A stretch of 64,000 nucleotides of DNA from Bacteroidota bacterium. Lineage in GTDB: Bacteria; Bacteroidota; Bacteroidia; B-17B0; Aurantibacillaceae. The notes beneath the pieces were generated by a model that was not told where the DNA came from, did not search any database, and was given only the letters and a program-made list of their open reading frames with translations. Within the stretch, counting starts at the first letter, position 1; the number at the start of each line of letters is the position of its first letter. A program made the position numbers and the translations under genes. Positions 28,502 to 37,383 of the stretch are shown here, one piece after another. The stretch covers positions 23,907-87,906 of the forward strand of contig JANYBY010000119.1 of the NCBI GenBank assembly GCA_025360565.1, written 5' to 3'.

Positions 28502-29695
28502 ATGCCTGAAACCGCCGATATACAACTGACTGAAAGCGAGCTCGAGAGATTTTATTCAAGCTATTTTTCGTATTACAATACTCTAATTAGCCCCCAGCGT
28601 ACTATTTTTGTTGGCAGGTGTTTAAAATTTATTGAATACAAAATAATTTCAGGCGCCGAAGGATTTGAAGTAAACAATAAAGTAAGGGCCATTATTGCGG
28701 CAAGCGCGGTGCAGCTTACGTTGGGGTTAGAGATCTGGGCTCTCAATTATTTTGACACTATTATCATTTATCCGAAGGAGTTTGACAATGTGCCGGGTGG
28801 CCACATTCGTTTTAAAGGCGAAACAAATTTAAAAGGATATATACGTTTAAGTTGGCAAAGTTTTATTTCGGGTTACGCCATTGGTGATGATAATATTAAT
28901 TTGGGATTACACGAATTTACGCACGCTTTAAGATTTAATCCCATAGCAGGCCATGAGCAGGATTATTTTATTGAACATTATTTCGAAGCCTGGATGGCCT
29001 CTGCCATTGAGCCTTTTAACGACATAAAACAAAATAGAAATACAATTTTCAGAAAATACGGAGGCGCAAACATAAACGAATTTTTAAGCGTTTGCATTGA
29101 GCACTTTTTTGAATCGCCCGACGAAATTAAAGAACATTACCCTTTATTATATTACAGCACCGCCATTTTATTAAATCAACACAAAGAAAGTGGCGTTACA
29201 GAAATTGGAGTAAGACAAAAATTATTTGAAGAAAAAAACGAATTACTAAAAGCCACAGCCGAACACGAAATGAGTACAAAATTTAAAAGAACATCAACCT
29301 TCGGCATGCTCTTAGTAACGCTTGTACCATTGGTTTATACCGCTTTTGTAACAGGTATTACAAGCGGCGCAGATCTTTTTTTGGTAGCTTTTGCATTTAT
29401 GGTTTATTTACGATTTGATTTTTATTTTATTTCGGCGAACATAAAAAACAAACGCCTGTTTCTAACAAAGGGCTTTCTACTTTTTAAAAACCGTACAAAA
29501 ATAAATATTCCCTTATCTCAACTGATCAGTTTAAGATTAAACAGCAACGAAGAGAACGATGCGGAATGCGAACTGATCTATTATAATGAAAAGGAAACGT
29601 ATTTTTACAGCGAAACCATTCAATCGGATAAAAAACCGGAAAATGATTTTTTAAATGAGCTCATTTCCAACAAAATTGCGGTTTATCGCGGGTAA
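28502..29695 (+). CDS. M90-family (MtfA-like) zinc peptidase with membrane-anchored C-terminus
   Basis: A 397-residue protein. Residues to about 250 resemble the MtfA/M90 peptidase: DTIIIYPKEFDN, KGYIRLSWQSFISGYAIG and the zinc site LHEFTHAL, with EHFFESPDEIKEHYPLLYY downstream. In enterobacteria MtfA binds the repressor Mlc and affects glucose uptake; that role cannot be assumed here. A C-terminal extension has two hydrophobic helices (GMLLVTLVPLVYTAFVTGI, DLFLVAFAFMVYLRFDFYF) and a final soluble domain like a bacterial PH-type fold. Longer than plain MtfA. Confidence 0.82.
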   Translation: MPETADIQLTESELERFYSSYFSYYNTLISPQRTIFVGRCLKFIEYKIISGAEGFEVNNKVRAIIAASAVQLTLGLEIWALNYFDTIIIYPKEFDNVPGGHIRFKGETNLKGYIRLSWQSFISGYAIGDDNINLGLHEFTHALRFNPIAGHEQDYFIEHYFEAWMASAIEPFNDIKQNRNTIFRKYGGANINEFLSVCIEHFFESPDEIKEHYPLLYYSTAILLNQHKESGVTEIGVRQKLFEEKNELLKATAEHEMSTKFKRTSTFGMLLVTLVPLVYTAFVTGITSGADLFLVAFAFMVYLRFDFYFISANIKNKRLFLTKGFLLFKNRTKINIPLSQLISLRLNSNEENDAECELIYYNEKETYFYSETIQSDKKPENDFLNELISNKIAVYRG

Positions 29696-29788
29696 AAATC
29701 ACCTAATTTGATTAATTTTCTGCTTTGAAAATAACGGGGTAAACCCTAACTTAGGCTCTCTTTAAAATATATACGATAAAAATATTAT

Positions 29789-31078
29789 ATGAAATATCAG
29801 GCAATTGACAGCGCGTTATTTATTGAAAACCGTAAAAAGTTTAAGAATAATTTAAAACCAAATTCCTTAGCCGTTTTTGTGAGTAATGATATTATGCCCA
29901 CCAATGCAGATGGTAGCATGGGCTTTAAGCAAAACAACGATCTGTTTTACTTGAGTGGTGTTGATCAGGAAGAAACTATGCTTGTTATTTTTCCGGATGT
30001 GAAAGACGGTAAACACAAAGAAATTTTATTTGTAAAAGAAACGAGCGAACTCATTGCCATTTGGGAAGGCGCCAAATTAAATAAAGAGCAGGCTACCAAA
30101 GTAAGTGGAATTGAGCATATTTATTGGATTAGCGAATTCGAAAAAATAATGCAGGGCTTTTTCTTTCAGGCAGAACATATTTATTTAAATAGTAACGAGC
30201 ATGCCAGGTCATCGAATAAAACTGAAACAGCCGAAGTACGATTTAATAAAACAATTCAGGCAAAATACCCATTACATAAATACGAACGCAGCGCGCCAAT
30301 AATGCATAAAATTCGCGCTTTAAAAAGTACGCAGGAAATAGACCTGATTCAACAGGCTTGCGATATTACCGAAAAAGGTTTTAGAAGATTGCTTTCTTTT
30401 ATTAAACCCGGTGTTTGGGAACATCAAATTGAAGCGGAATTAATTCATGAATTTTTGTGTAACCGTTCTGCCGGCTTTGCTTACGGCCCGATTGTAGCAA
30501 GCGGCCCAAGTGCCTGTGTATTGCACTATGTTGAAAATAATAGGGAGTGCAAAGCAGGCGATGTAATTTTATTGGATGTGGCTGCTGAATATGCGAACTA
30601 CGCAAGTGATATGACGCGCTGTTTGCCCGTAAACGGAAAATTTACAAAAAGACAAAAAGAAGTTTACAATGCGGTACTTAAAGTAAAACGCGGCGCAACA
30701 AAAATGTTACTGCCCGGACAAACATTTGAAAAGTACAACAAAGCAGTAGGTGAATTAATGACCGAAGAATTATTACAATTAGGATTGATAAAAACAGACG
30801 ATGTAAAAAAGCAAAACCCAAATTGGCCGGCCTACAAAAAATATTTTATGCACGGCACCTCGCACTTTTTAGGATTAGATGTGCATGATCTTGGATTTTT
30901 TACAGAGCCTATGCAAGCGGGAATGGTGTTTACCGTTGAGCCGGGAATATATATTCCACAAGAGGGGTTAGGCATTCGTTTAGAAAATAATGTGTTGATC
31001 ACTACTAAAGGCCAGCAGGATCTGATGAAAAATATTCCGATCGAGACCGATGAAATAGAAGCGTTGATGAATAAATAG
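29789..31078 (+). CDS. Xaa-Pro aminopeptidase (PepP-type, M24B)
   Basis: A 429-residue dimetal peptidase that removes the N-terminal residue before proline. The N-terminal aminopeptidase P domain (NDLFYLSGVDQEETMLVI) precedes a pita-bread fold with metal ligands in LLDVAAEYANYASDMTR (two Asp), HGTSHFLGLDVHD (His), FTVEPGIYIP (Glu) and GIRLENNVLIT (Glu). All are intact. The length is typical of PepP. Confidence 0.94.
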   Translation: MKYQAIDSALFIENRKKFKNNLKPNSLAVFVSNDIMPTNADGSMGFKQNNDLFYLSGVDQEETMLVIFPDVKDGKHKEILFVKETSELIAIWEGAKLNKEQATKVSGIEHIYWISEFEKIMQGFFFQAEHIYLNSNEHARSSNKTETAEVRFNKTIQAKYPLHKYERSAPIMHKIRALKSTQEIDLIQQACDITEKGFRRLLSFIKPGVWEHQIEAELIHEFLCNRSAGFAYGPIVASGPSACVLHYVENNRECKAGDVILLDVAAEYANYASDMTRCLPVNGKFTKRQKEVYNAVLKVKRGATKMLLPGQTFEKYNKAVGELMTEELLQLGLIKTDDVKKQNPNWPAYKKYFMHGTSHFLGLDVHDLGFFTEPMQAGMVFTVEPGIYIPQEGLGIRLENNVLITTKGQQDLMKNIPIETDEIEALMNK

Positions 31079-31116
31079 ATTTAAGAATTATGCAAATTCG
31101 TAATTCGTAACCCGTT

Positions 31117-31914
31117 TTGGTTAAGGCTTGTCTCTATAAAAAATCGCCTGTTACTTTTTCCGACACAGGAAAGGGCAGGGTAGTAGTTTTATTACATGGA
31201 TTTTTAGGCTCTCATAAAATTTGGGAAAAAACCAGTTTAGATCTTTCAAAATCGTACAGGGTAATTGCCATTGATCTGCCTGGGCACGGCGCAACGCCTT
31301 GTTATGGTTACGCGCATAGTATGGATCTGATGGCAAAATGTGTTAAGGCGGTGATGGATCATTTACGTTTAAAAAAATTTGTGTTGGTTGGCCACAGCAT
31401 GGGTGGTTACGCGGCTCTGGCCTTTGCAGATCTTTTTCCCGATTACTTAAACGGCTTATGTTTATATCACAGCAGCGCTTTACCGGATACGGCCGAAAAG
31501 AAAAAAGAACGATTGCGCGCAATAGCCGCGGTGAAGGCCAACAGGGGTGTGTACACAAAAAGCGCCATTAAAAATTTATTTGCCACAAAAAATTTAAAAT
31601 ATTTAATAGAAGAAATTTTGTTCGCGAATACAATTGCAAAAGGTACAACTAAACAAGGCATTATTGCCGCGCTGCATGGTATGAAGGACAGGCCGAACCG
31701 GGAAATTATTTTAAGCCTCGTTAAATATCCAATAATGATGGTGGTCGGGGAACTGGATAATATTTTACCTTACGAACAATTATTGGCCCAAGCCGAAAAA
31801 ATAAAAAGAAAAACCGTTTTGTTTTTAGAGCACGACGGACATTTTGGATTTTTAGAATCGCCCCGCGAAAGCAACAAAGCTTTGAGAAAATTTTTGCGGA
31901 AGTGTTATAAGTGA
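31117..31914 (+). CDS. Alpha/beta hydrolase
   Basis: A 265-residue alpha/beta hydrolase: oxyanion segment VVLLHGFLGSHK, nucleophile elbow VGHSMGGYAALAF, Asp in MMVVGELDNILPYE and His in EHDGHFGFLESP complete a catalytic triad. The substrate is not known. The only in-frame start before the domain is TTG at 31117. It ends 2 bp before the end of the convergent response-regulator gene. Confidence 0.9.
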   Translation: MVKACLYKKSPVTFSDTGKGRVVVLLHGFLGSHKIWEKTSLDLSKSYRVIAIDLPGHGATPCYGYAHSMDLMAKCVKAVMDHLRLKKFVLVGHSMGGYAALAFADLFPDYLNGLCLYHSSALPDTAEKKKERLRAIAAVKANRGVYTKSAIKNLFATKNLKYLIEEILFANTIAKGTTKQGIIAALHGMKDRPNREIILSLVKYPIMMVVGELDNILPYEQLLAQAEKIKRKTVLFLEHDGHFGFLESPRESNKALRKFLRKCYK

Positions 31915-31916
31915 TG

Positions 31917-32666
31917 TTACAAGGTAGAAAGCAGCTTTAAAAAAGCGTCCTTTTTGCGGGAAGCCAAAGGGATACTGGATTTATCGCGCATGATAATGGT
32001 GCCCCCGTCGGCTTTTTTGTAGGTTTCAAAATAATCAATATTAATTAAATGCGATTGATGCGTTCTGAAAAAATTGTATTGCTGAAGCATTTCATCGTAC
32101 TCTTTTAAAATTTTAGTGGCTAAAAGTTTTCGCCCGTCAACCAAAATAAAACGCGTGTAATTCCCTTCCGACTCACAGCGAATAATATCTTTTACACTTA
32201 CCGCGTGAATATGGTCGCTGCTTTTTAAAATTAATTTTTTTAATTCTTTAGTATGGCTCTGCATGTTGTTGTGCAGGGCATTCATATGTAAACTGATGTT
32301 TTTCTGCTCTAAAGTTTCTTCGGCTTTTTTAATTGCTGATGAAAGCTCTTCCCCATCCACGGGCTTTAAAATATAATCGAGCGCGCTAAACTTAAATGCC
32401 TGCATGGCAAATTCCTGGTGGGCGGTAATAAAAATAACTTTAAAATTTATTTCATCTATTTTCGATAAGAGGTCAAACCCAGTACCGTCGGGCATTTGAA
32501 CATCTAAAAGAACAATATCCGGGTTATGCAATTCAATAGCTATAATTCCCGACTTAACTGAGTCAGCGCTGCCAACTATTTCAACATTTTTGCAACTTGC
32601 TAAAAGGGTATTTGCAATTACCTCTCTTGCGTTAAGCTCATCATCTATAATAACTACTTTTAACAT
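31917..32666 (-). CDS. LytTR-type response regulator
   Basis: A 249-residue two-component regulator. The receiver domain has acidic DD at residues 8-9, phospho-acceptor Asp55 in IVLLDVQMPDG, T in VIFITAHQ and K in YILKPVDG. After a linker comes the LytTR DNA-binding domain (DIIRCESEGNYTRFIL, FFRTHQSHLINIDYFE, IPLASRKKDAFLKLL). LytTR proteins bind pairs of direct repeats about two helical turns apart. It is the last gene after two LytS-type kinases on the same strand and is the likely partner of both. Confidence 0.95.
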   Translation of the reverse strand: MLKVVIIDDELNAREVIANTLLASCKNVEIVGSADSVKSGIIAIELHNPDIVLLDVQMPDGTGFDLLSKIDEINFKVIFITAHQEFAMQAFKFSALDYILKPVDGEELSSAIKKAEETLEQKNISLHMNALHNNMQSHTKELKKLILKSSDHIHAVSVKDIIRCESEGNYTRFILVDGRKLLATKILKEYDEMLQQYNFFRTHQSHLINIDYFETYKKADGGTIIMRDKSSIPLASRKKDAFLKLLSTL

Positions 32667-32694
32667 TTCGCGGTTAAATTAAGAATAATTTTTT

Positions 32695-32855
32695 ATACCA
32701 AAGTGAATTATATTTTAGACTTAAAATACGCGGTTATTTTTTGGTTAGGCAATGAAAAAAAGCTTTGCATAGTACCGACTATGGAAAGATTTTTTGAAGC
32801 CGTATAAGCAAAAAAGAACGAGTAGTTTGGGCTAAAATATATTTCACTTCGGTAT
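32695..32855. repeat. 161-bp imperfect palindrome (MITE/REP-like element)
   Basis: The outer arms ATACCAAAGTG... (32695-32718) and ...CACTTCGGTAT (32832-32855) pair with two mismatches over 24 bp. The middle folds around CATAGT-ACCG-ACTATG and AAAG/CTTT words, so nearly the whole element forms one long hairpin. It lies between the stop of the upstream kinase gene and the start of the response regulator and encodes no protein. It resembles a non-autonomous dispersed repeat. Confidence 0.7.
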
Positions 32856-32861
32856 TAATCT

Positions 32862-34838
32862 TCAGGCTTCGGGCATAGTAATGCATACTTGTGTACCTCT
32901 TGAAAGCCCTTTTTCATTTTTGAGGTCGGCTATTTTGAGTAAAAATTTTTGTTTGGACTTTTTGTTTAGGATCATTAAACGCTCTTCGGTAATTGTGGTT
33001 GCAAGAGAGGTGTGTTTTTTGCCATGTTGTGCCTTGAGTTTCGCGGCGTTCTCAATTCCTATTCCATTATCTTCTACTATCATTTCTATCATTTTATCTT
33101 TTTGAATAAATTTTAAAACAATATTCCCTTTTCCGTCCTGTTTGTTCATAATGCCATGTTCAATGGCGTTTTCAATAAAGGGCTGCGATAACATGGGCGG
33201 AATAGAAACAGATTCAACATCAATATTCGGATCGACCTCAATGCTAAAATCAAATTTTTCGTGAAACCGTAATTGCTGTAGTTCCAAATAATATTTAAGA
33301 GTGTCTAATTCTTTTTCAACGGAAACGTATTCGTTTCGGGAATTTTCGAGGATCATGCGCATGAGTTTTGCAAAACTCGAAATGTATTTGGCAACCTCAG
33401 CGGGCTCATGCTTGTAAACGTAATTTTGAATAGCGATCAATGAATTAAAAATAAAATGCGGGTTCATTTGCGAGCGGAATAATTTTTGCTCCACTTCCAT
33501 TTTTGTTTGAACGGCCTTTAATTTATTTTGCTGTGCCAATAAAAAGGCAGCTATTAAAATTAAAAGAACAAAACTTGCAAGGCCAAAGATCAAGTACCAG
33601 TTCCGGCTTATTTCCAACTGCTGAATTTTATTTTGCTGGGTGAGTAGTTGAGATCGCTGGGTTAACTTATCAATTTCTTTTTCTTTTTTTTCGGTTTCGT
33701 ATTTGGTTTGCATTTCGGTGAGCTGTTTATTTTTATTTAAAGTAAAAAGTGAATCATTTAGAGTTGTTTTTAATTTATGAAACTCCAACGCTTTTTTAAA
33801 ATCGCCATTCTTTTCATGGATAATGGAATAGAGTCCGTAACCAAATAACACAAGTTCGGTTGCTTCAGTTTCCTTTGCAAATAGAAAGCCTTTGTTTAAA
33901 GCGTCCATTGCCTTGGTGTAGTTATTTGAATCAATATAGGTAACCGCAATACCAAGGTAATCATCGGCTAAACTATATTTATTTTGTATTTTTTCATGAA
34001 TCTCAATAGCTTTAAAATAATACTTTACCGCCAGGCTGTATTTTTTTTTGAATGAGTAGGCGCTCGCAATATTATTGTAGCTAAAGCCTTTTCCAACTGT
34101 ATCGTGAAGCTTTTCTCTTACATCTAATGCTAAAAAACAATTGCGTAATTGGTTATCTACATCATCTAGAGAAAAGTAGGCTTCAGAAATATTCTCATAA
34201 ATTACTATCATTGAAACGCTGTCATTTAAAACCTTAAACATTTCCAAGGCCTTAGTAAAATTTTGCAGAGCGGGCGAAAAACTCTTTAATGACATTTGGG
34301 TAACCCCAATGGTACAATGGTCGGCGGCAATATTTTTGTTATTCCCGGTTTTTTCATCAATTTTTAAAGCTTGCAAAGCGTAGTCAAGAGCTTTTGTAAA
34401 ATCACCAAGAGTATTGTAAACAGAACTTAAATTACATAAGCACATGGACAACATAGTTGTTTTTTTCAGGGTTTTCGCAACTTTAAGCGCTTCGTTATGC
34501 CACTTTAAAGCCTCATAGTTTTTACCAAGATCTATACTATTAAAAGCTTTTCGATTATAGTTTGCTGCGATATTATAATTGATCCTTTCAATTCTTTTTT
34601 CGTCTTTAATAGATTTGGCAATTTCTAATGCTTCCCGATATAACACTAATCCCTTGTCGGGATCGGTTTTGGAAATTTTTAACGCCTGCGTAATAAGAAT
34701 TTTAATTTTAACAGTATCCGCTTTAGCAATTTTGAGTTCGCTGTTCAGATTTTCGAGATTGTTATTTTGGCAAAAGGCCGCGAAAGAAAACAGGAATAAA
34801 AAATAAGCAAGTGCTTTTTTCATATCTAGGATAGTCAC
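32862..34838 (-). CDS. TPR-containing LytS-type sensor histidine kinase (paralogue 1)
   Basis: A 658-residue kinase. A signal-anchor-like N-terminus (ending near FAAFCQ) is followed by six to seven tetratricopeptide repeats (for example AIEIHEKIQNKYSLADDYLG), a coiled coil around KQLTEMQTKYETEKKEKEI, one membrane helix (WYLIFGLASFVLLILIAAFLLA) and the His_kinase/HATPase pair. The phospho-His is in MNPHFIFNSLIAIQNY, the N-box in QPFIENAIEHGIM and the G-box in VEDNGIGIE. Such kinases sense signals with periplasmic TPRs and pair with LytTR regulators. Very similar to the next gene upstream. Confidence 0.93.
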   Translation of the reverse strand: MTILDMKKALAYFLFLFSFAAFCQNNNLENLNSELKIAKADTVKIKILITQALKISKTDPDKGLVLYREALEIAKSIKDEKRIERINYNIAANYNRKAFNSIDLGKNYEALKWHNEALKVAKTLKKTTMLSMCLCNLSSVYNTLGDFTKALDYALQALKIDEKTGNNKNIAADHCTIGVTQMSLKSFSPALQNFTKALEMFKVLNDSVSMIVIYENISEAYFSLDDVDNQLRNCFLALDVREKLHDTVGKGFSYNNIASAYSFKKKYSLAVKYYFKAIEIHEKIQNKYSLADDYLGIAVTYIDSNNYTKAMDALNKGFLFAKETEATELVLFGYGLYSIIHEKNGDFKKALEFHKLKTTLNDSLFTLNKNKQLTEMQTKYETEKKEKEIDKLTQRSQLLTQQNKIQQLEISRNWYLIFGLASFVLLILIAAFLLAQQNKLKAVQTKMEVEQKLFRSQMNPHFIFNSLIAIQNYVYKHEPAEVAKYISSFAKLMRMILENSRNEYVSVEKELDTLKYYLELQQLRFHEKFDFSIEVDPNIDVESVSIPPMLSQPFIENAIEHGIMNKQDGKGNIVLKFIQKDKMIEMIVEDNGIGIENAAKLKAQHGKKHTSLATTITEERLMILNKKSKQKFLLKIADLKNEKGLSRGTQVCITMPEA

Positions 34839-34914
34839 AAGTTAATAAAAATATGGGAAATCGTAAAGAAGAAGAAAAAATATAGAGCATCAAAAATTCT
34901 CATTGTTTTTAAAT

Positions 34915-36855
34915 TTATAATTCAGGCATGCTTATTCGAACTTCAGTGCCTGCGGCAATGCCATCGGCGTTTTTTAAGTCTATAATTTCCAGAGTAAATT
35001 TTTGCTTATTTTGTTTGTTTAAAATAAATAATCTTTCTTCTGTAATTTTGGTTGCTAAGGACTGGTGTTTTTTTTCCCTTAACATTTTGTTGTTTGCGGC
35101 ACTTTCTCTTCCTATTCCATTATCTCTTATTAGCATGTCAATTATGTTTTTTTTCTGAACGAATGTAATTGAAATAGCGCCATTTTCATCCGGTTTATTC
35201 ATAATGCCATGTTCTATCGCGTTTTCTACAAAAGGTTGAGAAAACATAGGTGGAATTAATATGGATTCGATATCAATTAATGGATCAACTTTAATTGTAA
35301 AGTCAAATTTATTGGGGAATCGTAATTGCTGTAGCTTCATGTAACATGTAAGGAAGGTGAGTTCATTTTCAATGGTAACAGATTCTTTTCTTGAATTTTC
35401 AAGGGTCATGCGCATCAATTTGGCGAAGCTTGAAATATAATCGGCAACTTCGGAGGGTTGGTGTTTATAAACGTAGTTTTGTATGGCGATTAAAGAATTA
35501 AAAATAAAATGTGGATTCATTTGCGAGCGAAATAATTTTTGCTCTACTTCCATTTTTGTATGGCTGGCCTTTAATTTATTTTGCTGTGCCAATAAAAAGG
35601 CAACTATTAAAATTAAAAGAACAAAACTGCCAAGACCCAGGATCAAATACCAATTGCGGCTTATTTCCAGCTGCTGAATTTTATTTTGCTGAGTCAGTAT
35701 TTGGGATCGCTGAGTTAATTTAGTGATCTCTTCTTCTTTCTTTGTGGTTTCATATTTGGTTTGCATTTCAACGATCTGTTTATTTTTATCCTCGTTAAAC
35801 AAAGTATCATTCAGCATAGCATAAAGTTTTTGATACTCAAAAGCTTTTTTATAATTCCCTTTTTTCTCAAATATATCTACATAAAAACTATAGCAGGTAC
35901 AAACTCGCCGTCTATCTTCCATTTCTCTTGCAATTTTAAGAGCTTGATCAACATTCAAAAGCGCACTATTCAAATCGCCGGTTTCAAAATTAACATTTGC
36001 CACATTTGTAAACGCTCCGGCTAAACCCAATAGTTCCTTAGCTTTTATAAAAATGTTCAATGCATTGGTGTAATACTTCAGGGCAGAATCAAAACTTTTT
36101 CTTTTATAAAAAGCATCTCCAATTGTCAAATACGTATAGCCAATACCGATCGTATCGTGAATCATTTCTTTTATTTGCAGCGACATTTGAGCATTTTCCA
36201 GTAGTTCCGGAATCTTGTTTTGCATACTGTATACTGAAGAAATGTTGTCGTATGTGGAGGCAATACGAACACTATCTTTTAATTTTATGAATAATTGTAA
36301 GGAACTTTTAAAGTTTTTTAAACTAAGCTCATAATTGTTTAATATAAGATGTATTGCTCCAATAGTATTGTAAGCATTAGCAGTTTCAATAATATTTCCA
36401 AGCTTTTCAGATAGTTTAAGCGCCTTCAATGCGTATGCAAGAGAAAGCGGGTAATTTTGTAAATAAAAATAAACAGTAGCCACATCACTCAAGCAAATGG
36501 AAATAAGCGCTTCCTTGTTAATACGTTTAGCAAGACTTAACGCTTCCAGATCATGAGTTAACGCTTGAGAGTAATTGTTAAGATCACAATAAGCAACCGC
36601 AAGTTGGGTATTTATTTTGCTCATCTTCTCAATATTGTTGGACGATTCAGCCATTGACAATGCTTCTTTAAAGAGGGAGATGGCTTTTTTCGGATCAGAA
36701 GCTAATTCCTTTTGCGCATTTTTGAAAAATATATTTATTTTAACGGTATCAGAAGTGGCAATTTTAAGATCGCTATTCAGTTTTTGAAGTGCACTATTTT
36801 GGCAAAAAAATATTTGGATGGACAATAAAAAATAGAAGAGCGCTACCTTTTTCAT
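34915..36855 (-). CDS. TPR-containing LytS-type sensor histidine kinase (paralogue 2)
   Basis: A 646-residue protein with the same order of parts as the downstream kinase: signal sequence (ending SIQIFFCQ), TPR array, coiled coil, one membrane helix and LytS-like catalytic domain with MNPHFIFNSL, QPFVENAIEHGIM and RDNGIGRES. The catalytic part and coiled coil are nearly identical to the paralogue, while the TPR sensor parts have diverged more. 76 bp separate the two genes. This suggests tandem duplication with change of sensory input. Confidence 0.93.
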   Translation of the reverse strand: MKKVALFYFLLSIQIFFCQNSALQKLNSDLKIATSDTVKINIFFKNAQKELASDPKKAISLFKEALSMAESSNNIEKMSKINTQLAVAYCDLNNYSQALTHDLEALSLAKRINKEALISICLSDVATVYFYLQNYPLSLAYALKALKLSEKLGNIIETANAYNTIGAIHLILNNYELSLKNFKSSLQLFIKLKDSVRIASTYDNISSVYSMQNKIPELLENAQMSLQIKEMIHDTIGIGYTYLTIGDAFYKRKSFDSALKYYTNALNIFIKAKELLGLAGAFTNVANVNFETGDLNSALLNVDQALKIAREMEDRRRVCTCYSFYVDIFEKKGNYKKAFEYQKLYAMLNDTLFNEDKNKQIVEMQTKYETTKKEEEITKLTQRSQILTQQNKIQQLEISRNWYLILGLGSFVLLILIVAFLLAQQNKLKASHTKMEVEQKLFRSQMNPHFIFNSLIAIQNYVYKHQPSEVADYISSFAKLMRMTLENSRKESVTIENELTFLTCYMKLQQLRFPNKFDFTIKVDPLIDIESILIPPMFSQPFVENAIEHGIMNKPDENGAISITFVQKKNIIDMLIRDNGIGRESAANNKMLREKKHQSLATKITEERLFILNKQNKQKFTLEIIDLKNADGIAAGTEVRISMPEL

Positions 36856-36899
36856 AGAAAGAATAAGACAAGTTAGGGAGTTTTTAGCACATACAAAAA

Positions 36900-37286
36900 T
36901 TAATGATTTACCCTTTGGTAATGATAATCAATATGCACCGGACTAAACACAAATTTATAAGCCAAACGGGTTTCGGTTAAAGTATCAATATGTGCTTTAA
37001 GATTGTTTTTAGTGCCGTCAATATTAAACCAAAATATGGTATCGCCAACAATTTTGTATTTATACCTATAAACAATTGAATTTGGCCCACCTTCAATAAC
37101 TATGCCGCTTTTTAAAAACTGTGATTCAGTATTTTCAGGTGGTTTTGTTATACCCTTCGAAGTGGTAATTGTTCCGACCCCCTTCCATCTACCAATTATT
37201 TTTTTCGAATTATCGTCGCCCTTGTAATAACAATTAATTAAAGTTAATACAAGTACGATCTTAAAACCGGCTTTCAATAAAAACAT
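36900..37286 (-). CDS. Small lipoprotein of unknown function
   Basis: A 128-residue protein with a short hydrophobic N-terminus ending in a lipobox-like LINC, then a small beta-rich domain (KIIGRWKGVGTITTSKG, YRYKYKIVGDTIFWFN) similar in style to lipocalin-like lipoproteins of this phylum. No named family was recognised. It sits between the kinase pair and a secreted protein gene, preceded by a terminator for the latter. Confidence 0.7.
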   Translation of the reverse strand: MFLLKAGFKIVLVLTLINCYYKGDDNSKKIIGRWKGVGTITTSKGITKPPENTESQFLKSGIVIEGGPNSIVYRYKYKIVGDTIFWFNIDGTKNNLKAHIDTLTETRLAYKFVFSPVHIDYHYQRVNH

Positions 37287-37311
37287 AAAATTATTTTTAT
37301 AATTTAAAAAC

Positions 37312-37343
37312 GAAAAGCCCTTCGTTTTTGCGAAAGGCTTTTC
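37312..37343 (-). terminator. Terminator after 37384-38994 gene
   Basis: GAAAAGCC...GGCTTTTC with inner CTTCG/CGAAAG forms a stem; on the minus strand it is followed by CGTTTTTAAA. It lies 40 bp after the stop of the minus-strand secreted-protein gene. Confidence 0.8.
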
Positions 37344-37383
37344 TTGTTAATTGTACTTTTAGGCTCTACATACCTAACTGCAC

